Shown here: positions 1 to 5,979 of the stretch, in pieces
Layout: each line of letters begins with the position of its first letter
How positions within the stretch are numbered: position 1 is the stretch's first letter
Assembly (NCBI GenBank): GCA_023137005.1
Contig: JAGLQE010000014.1
Location: 1-5,979 of the forward strand
DNA: 5,979 nt
Source: Thermoplasmata archaeon
GTDB lineage: Archaea > Thermoplasmatota > Thermoplasmata > SG8-5 > JAGLSY01
Reading direction: 5' to 3'
Notes under the pieces: generated by a model
Database searches by the model: none
Told to the model about the DNA's origin: nothing
Seen by the model: only the letters and a program-made list of their open reading frames with translations
Program-made: the position numbers and the translations under genes

Positions 1-684
1 TGCTCGATGTGTATCGAAGCACCGAAGATGGTGGATGCTGGAAGGCACCAAAATATCGAACTCCTGACATACTCTGAGCTTGTCTCAGTGGAGGGGGAGG
101 ATGGGAACTTCCATGCCAAGATATTGAAGAAACCCAGGTCCGTGGATGTGGACAAGTGTACTGGCTGCGGTCTCTGTACTGAGAACTGCCCCATCATGCT
201 GAAGATCCAGATTCCTGAGAAGATACCTGAGCCAGAGGTGCGGGATAAGGAGCTCATTGATGGTTTGGTCTCCAACCACTCCAACCTTCCTAACCCCATC
301 ATCCAGATATTACTGGATGTCAATAACCAATACTCTTATCTGCCCAGGGATGTGCTGGAATACCTGGCCTTCAAAATGGAAATGCCCTTTGCCGAGATAT
401 ATAAGATCGTGACATTCTACAAGTCATTCAGCCTGGAGAAGCGCGGCAAGTATCATATCAAGGTCTGCATGGGAACAGCATGCCATGTGAGGGGTGCAAG
501 AAGCATCAGGGAAAGTATCCAGACCAGGATCGCAGGTTGCGAAGATGGATTGTTCTCCTATGAAACAGTCAACTGCCTGGGAACCTGTGCTATCGGGCCT
601 GTTATGATGATAAATGAAGAGATCCATGGTAATCTGGACGGCGACAAGGTTGACAAGGTAATAACCAAACTGGAGGGAGCTTAA
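1..684 (+). CDS. nuoE: HdrA segment fused to NuoE-type [2Fe-2S] subunit, 5'-partial
   Basis: The frame is open at the left edge, so the true start lies upstream; the ATG at position 7 is internal. Counting the codon at position 1 as residue 1, residues 1-64 match HdrA: the CSMC motif with following APKMV and GRHQNIELLTYSE, then a [4Fe-4S] motif C53-x2-C56-x2-C59-x3-C63-P. After a short proline-rich linker (65-79), residues 80-227 form a NuoE / 24-kDa-type thioredoxin-fold domain with all four [2Fe-2S] ligands, C156-x4-C161 and C192-x3-C196, and the usual helical N-terminus (NNQYSYLP, IVTFYKSF). In the family this domain passes electrons to or from the FMN subunit, which is the next gene. The HdrA part stops where a complete HdrA would continue, and the missing continuation appears in the third gene. 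Presumably cytoplasmic; no membrane segment is visible. The NuoE assignment is firm, and the HdrA origin of the N-terminus rests on motif recognition. Whether an FAD Rossmann motif lies upstream cannot be seen. Confidence 0.93.
   Translation, partial: CSMCIEAPKMVDAGRHQNIELLTYSELVSVEGEDGNFHAKILKKPRSVDVDKCTGCGLCTENCPIMLKIQIPEKIPEPEVRDKELIDGLVSNHSNLPNPIIQILLDVNNQYSYLPRDVLEYLAFKMEMPFAEIYKIVTFYKSFSLEKRGKYHIKVCMGTACHVRGARSIRESIQTRIAGCEDGLFSYETVNCLGTCAIGPVMMINEEIHGNLDGDKVDKVITKLEGA
672..679 (+). promoter_or_regulatory. Ribosome binding site of the nuoF-like gene
   Basis: The purine-rich stretch GGAGGGAG lies inside the last codons of the nuoE-like gene, 4 bases before the ATG at 684. It is a strong Shine-Dalgarno match and supports 684 as the start rather than the second ATG at 693. 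The stop and start codons share one base (TAATG), so translation of the two subunits is probably coupled. Confidence 0.7.
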
Positions 685-2549
685 TGAACCGAATGAACAG
701 CCCCGAAGACCTGAACAAGCTTAGAGATGAACTTGGCAAGGTCCAGACAAAGCCCATAGTCATCGTTGGCTCGGGAACCTGTGGTGAGGCCCAGGGTAGC
801 AAGGCAGTTCTGGCAGCCTTCCGTGAGGAGATGGACAAGAAGGGATTGACAGACAAGATAGACCTTCGTGAGTCCGGTTGTCTGGGATTCTGTGAGATAG
901 AGCCCATCGTGGTCTTCAGAAAGGATGACAAGCCTGGCATTCTCTACCAGAGGGTGAAGTCCGCCAGTGTTGAGGAGATAGTCAATGAGACCCTGGTCAA
1001 TGGAAAGCCAGTGGAGAAGTTCCTCTACACTGACAAGGCCACCAAGGAAAAGGTCACCTATGAGAATGAGAATCCATATTACAAGAAGCAGATGAGAAAT
1101 CTTCTGGCCAACAATATCGAGATAGACCCAACCCAGATAGAGGATTATATCAAGATTGGGGGATACACTGCCCTCCAGAAGGCCATCAAATCCAAGCCTG
1201 AAGAGATCGTGGAATCCATCAAGCAATCTGGTCTCAGAGGCCGTGGCGGCGGTGGTTTCCCGACCGGAAGGAAATGGGACACTGCCATGAAGTTCGAGGC
1301 AGAGAAGAAGTACGTCATCTGCAATGCTGATGAGGGTGATCCTGGAGCCTATATGGACCGAAATGTCCTGGAAAGCAACCCCCACAGTGTTGTCGAGGGA
1401 ATGATAATCGGCGCTTATGCGGTTGGCTCCAATTATGGTTATATTTACGTGAGAGCGGAGTACCCACTGGCCATCAAGCACTTCTCCATTGCATTGGAAA
1501 AAGCGCGTGAGATGGGCCTCCTGGGCAAGAACATTCTCGGAAGCGGATTTGACTTTGATATCGAGATATACCAGGGAGGGGGAGCTTTTGTTTGCGGAGA
1601 ATCCTCAGCCCTTATCCAGTCCATTGAAGGAAAGGTGGGCGAGCCAAGAGCCAAGCACATCCATGCCACAGAGCAGGGATTATGGGGCTACCCCACGGTA
1701 CTCAACAATGTCGAGACCTGGGCCAATGTCACGCTCATAATCAACAAGGGCGCGGAGTGGTATTCCCAGATAGGTACCGAGAAGAGCAAGGGAACTAAAA
1801 TTTTCTCTCTTGTGGGCAAGATAAACAATACTGGCCTGGTGGAGGTTCCCATGGGAATGACCATCAAGGAGATAGTTCTCGATATCGGCGGCGGAACACC
1901 AAAAGGCAAGGAGTTCAAGGCCATTCAGACCGGTGGACCATCTGGCGGATGCATACCTGCCTCCATGACCGACCTACCAATTGACTTTGACGAGTTGACC
2001 CGTGTGGGATCCATGATGGGGTCTGGTGGAATGATCGTCATGGACGAGGACACCTGCATGGTGGACCTGGCCAAGTATTTCATTGATTTCAATCTGGACG
2101 AATCCTGTGGAAAATGCTCCTCCTGCAGGGAGGGGAATGCCCGGCTTCTGGAGATCCTGGAAGATATCTGTGATGGAAAGGCCGAGATGAAGGACCTGGA
2201 ACTCTTGGAGGAACTGGCAGAATATGTGAAAGAAGCTTCCTTGTGCGGTCTTGGAAAAACTGCGCCCAATCCAGTTTTGTCCACTTTGCAATACTTCAAG
2301 GACGAGTATCTGGCCCATATCGAAAATCAGGAATGCCCGGCCGGTGTGTGCAAGGAGCTCATATCATTCTCAATAGACACGGAAAAATGTACTGGCTGTA
2401 CTCTCTGTGCCAAGAGATGCCCGGTCAATGCGATTTCCGGCGAGACAAAGCAACCCCATTCCATCAACCTTGACATCTGTACCAAGTGCAGAACATGCTA
2501 CGAGGTGTGTAACTTTGGAGCTGTGAAGATAACCTCGGGGGGGAAATAA
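684..2549 (+). CDS. nuoF: NuoF / HydB-like NADH-oxidising FMN subunit with C-terminal 2[4Fe-4S] ferredoxin
   Basis: A complete 621-residue protein, about the length of the HydB/HndC subunits of NAD-linked bifurcating hydrogenases and longer than complex I NuoF. Residues about 20-115 are a thioredoxin-like domain with C33 (GTCG) and C66-x3-C70. Residues about 150-460 are the FMN/NADH fold, with the glycine-rich loop GLRGRGGGGFPTGRKW (183-198), CNADEGDPGAYMDR (213-226) and GGGAFVCGES (298-307). The DEGDPGA form resembles hydrogenase-linked homologues more than complex I. The [4Fe-4S] cluster site is C475-x2-C478-x2-C481 with C521. The C-terminus is a bacterial-type ferredoxin, C569-x2-C572-x2-C575-x3-C579-P and C599-x2-C602-x2-C605-x3-C609. 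By family knowledge this subunit exchanges hydride with NAD(H) and passes single electrons to the Fe-S chain. It sits between two HdrA-fusion genes, implying that NAD(H) is one substrate of the complex. The NAD versus NADP preference is inferred from the family only. Confidence 0.97.
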   Translation: MNRMNSPEDLNKLRDELGKVQTKPIVIVGSGTCGEAQGSKAVLAAFREEMDKKGLTDKIDLRESGCLGFCEIEPIVVFRKDDKPGILYQRVKSASVEEIVNETLVNGKPVEKFLYTDKATKEKVTYENENPYYKKQMRNLLANNIEIDPTQIEDYIKIGGYTALQKAIKSKPEEIVESIKQSGLRGRGGGGFPTGRKWDTAMKFEAEKKYVICNADEGDPGAYMDRNVLESNPHSVVEGMIIGAYAVGSNYGYIYVRAEYPLAIKHFSIALEKAREMGLLGKNILGSGFDFDIEIYQGGGAFVCGESSALIQSIEGKVGEPRAKHIHATEQGLWGYPTVLNNVETWANVTLIINKGAEWYSQIGTEKSKGTKIFSLVGKINNTGLVEVPMGMTIKEIVLDIGGGTPKGKEFKAIQTGGPSGGCIPASMTDLPIDFDELTRVGSMMGSGGMIVMDEDTCMVDLAKYFIDFNLDESCGKCSSCREGNARLLEILEDICDGKAEMKDLELLEELAEYVKEASLCGLGKTAPNPVLSTLQYFKDEYLAHIENQECPAGVCKELISFSIDTEKCTGCTLCAKRCPVNAISGETKQPHSINLDICTKCRTCYEVCNFGAVKITSGGK

Positions 2550-2550
2550 A

Positions 2551-5500
2551 ATGGTCAATATCGAGATAAACGGAGCAATGTACGAAGCAGAGCCTGATCA
2601 GACAGTTCTGGAAGTTGCTAAAAAGAACAGTATAATCATCCCCACCCTCTGCCATCTGGATACCCTTCCAGAATACGGTGGATGCCGGCTTTGCATGGTC
2701 GAGAGGATGGGTGATGGCTGGTCTCAGGTGACTACCGCTTGCACCCTTCCGGTCAAGGAAGGAATGAAGGTTCAAACAGATTCCGAGAAGGTCAGGAAGA
2801 GCAGGAAGATGACAATCGAACTGCTGCTGGCCCGATGCCCGGATGAGGAGGTCCTGCAGAACCTGGCCGAGGAATATGGCGTGGGAGAACTGAGGTTCAA
2901 GAAGAACGATGATAACTGCATTCTATGCGGCCTTTGTGTCAGAATGTGCCAGAGGATGGGAATCCAGGCAATTGACTTCCAGGGTCGTGGAATGGAGAAG
3001 GAACTTGGAACCCCGTACATGGAGAAATCCGATGTGTGTATAACCTGCGGGGCATGTGCCTATATATGCCCGACCACGAGATTCACCCAGACCAAGGTGG
3101 AAAGGGTGAGCGGCAATAAGCCAATTCCCGTCATGTCCGAGTTCGAGCATGGCATGGGTACCAGGAACGCTATCTACATACCATTCCCACAGGCAGTTCC
3201 GAAGATACCTGTTATCGACAAGAATATCTGCATATATTATCAGACCGGCGAGTGCAAGACCTGTGAAGAGGTCTGTGAGGCAGGGGCCATAAAGTACGAC
3301 CAGGAAGAAGAAGTTCTTGATGTTGATATTGGCTCCATCGTCATAGCCGCGGGAACAGATGTCTTCGACCCGGCCAGATCCCCGGGATACGGATATGAAC
3401 AATACAAGAATGTCATAACATCACTGGAGTTCGAGAGGATGCTGAGTGCCTCGGGACCGACTGGCGGCCACATCATGAGGCCATATGATCACAAGGACCC
3501 AAAGAAGATAGCTTTCATTCAATGTGTTGGCTCCAGGGATTGCAATACTAACCCATACTGTTCCAGTGTCTGCTGTACCTATGCTGTCAAAGAGTCGATA
3601 ATCGCCCAGGAGCACTCTCCGGGCCTGGAAGCCCACATATATGCCATGGACATCAGGACATTCGGTAAGGGCTTTGAAGAGTATAAAGAGAGGGCTGTGA
3701 ACGAATATGGCGTGAAGATCTTCAAGAACAGTCGCGTGCCCTATGTCGAGGAGCTGGAGGACGGCAGCCTGGTCATCAAGCGCGTGGAGGAAGGAAAACT
3801 AGTTGAGGAAGAGTATGACATGGTAATTCTATCAGTTGGTCTGGAGCCCTCCAAGGACTTCAAGGAACTGGCAGCCAAACTGGGTGTTGACCTGAACGAT
3901 TACGGTTTCTGCAGAACATCCACCTTCAACCCACTATCAACTTCCAAGCCAGGGATCTTCGTATCTGGTGTGTCATCATCACCAAAGGACATTCCCGAGA
4001 CCGTGGCCCAATCATCGGGTGCGGCAGCAATGGCATCCTATTCCATATCTGACCAGCGAAACACGATGGTCAGGGACAAGGATTACCCCCCAGAGCTGGA
4101 CGTTTACGGGATGAGGCCCAGGATAGGTGTGTTCGTATGTCATTGTGGAACCAATATCTCAGGAACGGTGGATGTCAAGGCCGTGGCCGAGTACGCCCGC
4201 TCATTACCGGATGTTGCCTATGCCACCGACAATGTCTACACCTGCAGCCAGGACACCCAGGAGCTTATCAAGGACCTCATCGAGGAGCATAACCTGAACA
4301 GGATAGTCATAGCATCATGCTCTCCAAGAACTCATGAACCATTGTTCCAAGATACTATCAGGGAAGCTGGTCTTAATAAGTATCTCTTCGAGATGGCGAA
4401 TATCAGGGACCAGTGCAGTTGGGTTCATCAGAAGGAGCCGGAAAAGGCCACACAGAAGTCCATGGACCTTGTGAAGATGAACGTTGCCAAGGCCCGATTG
4501 CTGGAGCCACTGGACCAGCCGACGATCGATATAACCAAGGAACTTGTGGTGATCGGCGGAGGATTGTCTGGAATGACCGCCGCCCTTGGCTCTGCCAGTA
4601 ATGGAATAAAGACCCATCTGATCGAGAAGGGGAGCGAGCTGGGAGGAAACCTGAAGGATATCCATTATCTTTTGGGCTCTGACAAGGAACCACAAGAGGC
4701 TTTGAAGGAAATTATCGCTCAAGTGGAAAAAGAGTCACTTATCGAAGTTCACATGAACAATACCGTGAAAGAAGTGAATGGTTTCGTCGGGAACTTCGAG
4801 ACCACACTGGCCGATGACACACTCATCAGTAATGGAGCAATAATCGTGGCAACCGGTGCCAAGGAATACAAGCCCAAGGAATACATGTATGGCCAGGATG
4901 AGAAGGTAGTCACCCAGAAGGAGCTGGAGGCCTCCATAGCTGGAGGAAAGGTTCCAGAGGGTACGGTGGTCATGATACAGTGTGTTGGTTCAAGGAATGA
5001 CGAGAACCCACAGTGTTCGAGGATATGCTGTACAACGGCTGTAAAGAACGCTCTAAAGATAAAGGAACTAAACCCAGAGGCCCAGATATATGTTCTGAAC
5101 AAGGATATCAGGACCTACTCCTTCAATGAGGATTATTATAGAGAGGCGGCTGAGAAGGGCGTGGTCTTCATAAGATATGATGATGAGAAGAACCCGGAGG
5201 TCACCAATGATGGAGGATTGACAGTTCGTGTGGACGACCCGATACTGGGAGAGACACTGGAGCTCAAGCCTGATACCCTCGTTCTAAGCGCGGCCACCAT
5301 ACCTCCTGAATCCAATGGGGTGCTGGCTCCGATATTGAAAGTACCGCAGAGCAAGGACGGATTCTTCCTGGAAGCCCATGTCAAGATGAGGCCAGTGGAC
5401 TTTGCCACCGAGGGTATTTTCCTTTGTGGTCTGGCACATAGTCCCAAGTCAGTCAATGAAACTATCACCCAGGCGAGTGCCGCTGCGGCAAGAGCTTCAA

Positions 5501-5787
5501 CGATACTTTCCAAACAGCAGATTCAACTGGAAGCCTGTATCTCGCAGGTGGTGGACGAAAACTGTGATGGTTGCGCTTATTGTATTGACCCCTGTCCATA
5601 TGAAGCGATTACCCTGATTGAGTATATGAAAGATGGCGCAGTCAAGAAGAGTGTAGAAGTTGATGAAACCGCCTGCAAAGGGTGTGGGGTATGTCAAGCT
5701 ACTTGCCCCAAGAAAGGCATCTTTATCAAAGGATTTAAGCTTGACCAAATATCAGCAATGGTTGAGGCTGCGCTGGGGGTAGAATAA
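2551..5787 (+). CDS. hdrA: NuoG-like [2Fe-2S]/2[4Fe-4S] module fused to HdrA C-terminal half and a second HdrA
   Basis: A complete 1078-residue protein starting one base after the nuoF stop. (a) Residues 1-75 are a plant-type [2Fe-2S] domain, C34-x10-C45-x2-C48-x15-C64. (b) Residues 118-178 hold two [4Fe-4S] motifs, C123-x2-C126-x2-C129-x3-C133 and C163-x2-C166-x2-C169-x3-C173-P. (c) From about 197 ([18 protein letters not shown]) to about 497 it is the C-terminal half of an HdrA, with C227-x7-C235-x2-C238-x3-C242 and the CVGSRD / CC cysteine patch (325-342); its N-terminal Rossmann part is absent here. (d) Residues 522-1078 are a second HdrA: N-terminal cysteine domain (C530, C532, C565, C590, C622), FAD motif GGGLSG (669-674) with E692, the CVGSRN / CC patch (811-827), and a C-terminal ferredoxin (C1005, C1008, C1011, C1015; C1042, C1045, C1048, C1052). 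In the HdrA family the FAD is the bifurcation site. H-cluster and molybdopterin domains are absent, so this is neither HydA nor a full NuoG. The last ~90 codons differ in codon use. Confidence 0.95.
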   Translation: MVNIEINGAMYEAEPDQTVLEVAKKNSIIIPTLCHLDTLPEYGGCRLCMVERMGDGWSQVTTACTLPVKEGMKVQTDSEKVRKSRKMTIELLLARCPDEEVLQNLAEEYGVGELRFKKNDDNCILCGLCVRMCQRMGIQAIDFQGRGMEKELGTPYMEKSDVCITCGACAYICPTTRFTQTKVERVSGNKPIPVMSEFEHGMGTRNAIYIPFPQAVPKIPVIDKNICIYYQTGECKTCEEVCEAGAIKYDQEEEVLDVDIGSIVIAAGTDVFDPARSPGYGYEQYKNVITSLEFERMLSASGPTGGHIMRPYDHKDPKKIAFIQCVGSRDCNTNPYCSSVCCTYAVKESIIAQEHSPGLEAHIYAMDIRTFGKGFEEYKERAVNEYGVKIFKNSRVPYVEELEDGSLVIKRVEEGKLVEEEYDMVILSVGLEPSKDFKELAAKLGVDLNDYGFCRTSTFNPLSTSKPGIFVSGVSSSPKDIPETVAQSSGAAAMASYSISDQRNTMVRDKDYPPELDVYGMRPRIGVFVCHCGTNISGTVDVKAVAEYARSLPDVAYATDNVYTCSQDTQELIKDLIEEHNLNRIVIASCSPRTHEPLFQDTIREAGLNKYLFEMANIRDQCSWVHQKEPEKATQKSMDLVKMNVAKARLLEPLDQPTIDITKELVVIGGGLSGMTAALGSASNGIKTHLIEKGSELGGNLKDIHYLLGSDKEPQEALKEIIAQVEKESLIEVHMNNTVKEVNGFVGNFETTLADDTLISNGAIIVATGAKEYKPKEYMYGQDEKVVTQKELEASIAGGKVPEGTVVMIQCVGSRNDENPQCSRICCTTAVKNALKIKELNPEAQIYVLNKDIRTYSFNEDYYREAAEKGVVFIRYDDEKNPEVTNDGGLTVRVDDPILGETLELKPDTLVLSAATIPPESNGVLAPILKVPQSKDGFFLEAHVKMRPVDFATEGIFLCGLAHSPKSVNETITQASAAAARASTILSKQQIQLEACISQVVDENCDGCAYCIDPCPYEAITLIEYMKDGAVKKSVEVDETACKGCGVCQATCPKKGIFIKGFKLDQISAMVEAALGVE
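3322..4041 (+). repeat. First copy of a divergent HdrA C-half repeat within the same protein
   Basis: Residues about 258-497 align by eye with residues about 762-983 of the same protein. Shared landmarks in the same order are a beta strand ending in an ATG/AAG turn (SIVIAAGTD), the FIQCVGSRD segment, NPYCSSVCC followed by A-V-K, the DIRTF segment, and a final GIFVSG-SPK segment ending in an alanine-rich helix. This is old protein-level duplication, as expected of tandem HdrA modules, and not a recent DNA repeat. Confidence 0.75.
4834..5499 (+). repeat. Second copy of the divergent HdrA C-half repeat
   Basis: This copy has the matching landmarks [27 protein letters not shown] followed by A-V-K, DIRTY and GIFLCG-SPK with an alanine-rich helix. 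It belongs to the complete second HdrA, which also has its own GxGxxG FAD motif upstream. Unlike the first copy it is not preceded by a ferredoxin insertion. Confidence 0.75.
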
Positions 5788-5790
5788 GGG
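5786..5790 (+). promoter_or_regulatory. Weak ribosome binding site of mvhD
   Basis: AAGGG overlaps the stop codon of the HdrA-fusion gene and ends 4 bases before the ATG at 5795. It is a modest Shine-Dalgarno match. The 7-base gap leaves no room for a separate promoter, so mvhD is probably cotranscribed. Confidence 0.45.
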
Positions 5791-5794
5791 AAAA

Positions 5795-5979
5795 ATGGTT
5801 AATGAAGCTTTTGAGCCGCTGATTTTAACTTTTTGCTGTAACTGGTGTTCATACGCCGGGGCGGATTTAGCTGGTGTCTCCAGAATACAGTATCCGCCCA
5901 ATATACGCATAATCCGGGTAATGTGTTCCGGTATGGTTCACCCCAATTTAGTGATTGATGCCTTAACCAAAGGGGCTGA
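5795..5979 (+). CDS. mvhD: MvhD/FlxD-type hydrogenase iron-sulfur subunit, 3'-partial
   Basis: An open frame starts with ATG seven bases after the preceding stop and runs off the right edge after 61 codons. The visible N-terminus has the family landmarks: [18 protein letters not shown] (residues 10-27, with C14, C15 and C18) followed by [13 protein letters not shown] (38-50, with C44). MvhD is a small [2Fe-2S] protein that docks on HdrA and hands electrons between HdrA and an electron donor module such as the MvhAG hydrogenase, formate dehydrogenase or, in FlxABCD-type complexes, a flavin subunit. Its position directly after the HdrA fusion fits that role. Codon use differs from the upstream genes: four of its five leucines are TTA, while only one TTA codon was seen in the 1078-codon gene before it. 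The alternative in-frame starts would remove conserved residues, so 5795 is preferred. Confidence 0.92.
   Translation, partial: MVNEAFEPLILTFCCNWCSYAGADLAGVSRIQYPPNIRIIRVMCSGMVHPNLVIDALTKGA

Noticed and set aside
681..1481. Long minus-strand open frame of 266 codons opposite the nuoF-like gene
   Set aside because: It lies entirely within a clearly conserved NuoF coding sequence, has no recognisable motif and no ribosome binding site context; it is a by-product of the codon bias on the other strand. The other minus-strand frames were set aside for the same reason.
684..2549. Complex I (NDH-1) nuo operon
   Set aside because: The genes around it are HdrA and MvhD, with no membrane subunits visible, and NuoF has the extended HydB-like form with a C-terminal ferredoxin.
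1..3300. Split hdrA as a decayed pseudogene or a simple frameshift
   Set aside because: Both fragments are in long open frames, fused cleanly to intact domains and keep their cysteine motifs. More than 2.8 kb of intact coding sequence separates them, which a frameshift cannot produce.
2551..5787. Possible [FeFe]-hydrogenase HydA or full NuoG subunit
   Set aside because: The N-terminal Fe-S layout is similar, but no H-cluster motifs or molybdopterin-type domain follow; the sequence turns into HdrA at about residue 197.
5785..5830. Terminator or promoter between the HdrA fusion gene and mvhD
   Set aside because: The gap is only seven bases, and the T-rich stretch just after the mvhD start is coding, with no convincing hairpin before it.

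Overview
The window is a gene-dense stretch of a single plus-strand operon that runs off both ends. It encodes a large flavin / iron-sulfur electron-transfer complex combining an NADH-oxidising NuoE/NuoF (HydB-like) module with HdrA, the flavoprotein of heterodisulfide reductase-type electron-bifurcating enzymes. Four genes are visible: (1) the 3' part of a gene whose product joins an HdrA segment to a NuoE-type [2Fe-2S] protein (1-684); (2) a complete NuoF-like FMN subunit (684-2549); (3) a 1078-residue protein joining a NuoG/HydA-type [2Fe-2S] plus 2[4Fe-4S] N-terminus to the C-terminal half of one HdrA and then to a second HdrA (2551-5787); (4) the first 61 codons of an MvhD-type iron-sulfur subunit (5795 to the window end). 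Junctions are a 1-base stop/start overlap, a 1-base gap and a 7-base gap. No intergenic region is large enough for an obvious promoter or terminator.

The most striking feature is how HdrA is laid out. Gene 1 carries the HdrA stretch from the conserved CSMC motif through the CTGCG..C...CP ferredoxin motif, then switches to NuoE. Gene 3, after its NuoG-like N-terminus, resumes HdrA at about residue 197, where a normal HdrA would continue directly after the same ferredoxin motif. The window therefore reads as hdrA(5' part)-nuoE / nuoF / nuoG(N-terminus)-hdrA(3' part)-hdrA copy 2 / mvhD, as if a nuoE-nuoF-nuoG' cassette had been placed inside a tandem hdrA gene with both ends fused in frame. If the chains assemble, one HdrA FAD domain would be built from two polypeptides, each covalently tied to one end of the NADH module.

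Functionally (inference), NADH would be oxidised at the NuoF FMN (or NAD+ reduced in reverse), with electrons passing through the Fe-S relay to one or two HdrA FADs for confurcation or bifurcation involving ferredoxin and a further partner reached through MvhD (hydrogenase, formate dehydrogenase or HdrBC-like). The partner genes are outside the window.

The organism is an anaerobe. Frequent AGG/AGA arginine and ATA isoleucine codons, strong AAG preference and GC near 50% by eye are compatible with an archaeon, perhaps in or near the Thermoplasmata, but an anaerobic bacterium cannot be excluded. Codon choice changes in the last ~100 codons of gene 3 and in mvhD, which may mark a recombination or transfer boundary.
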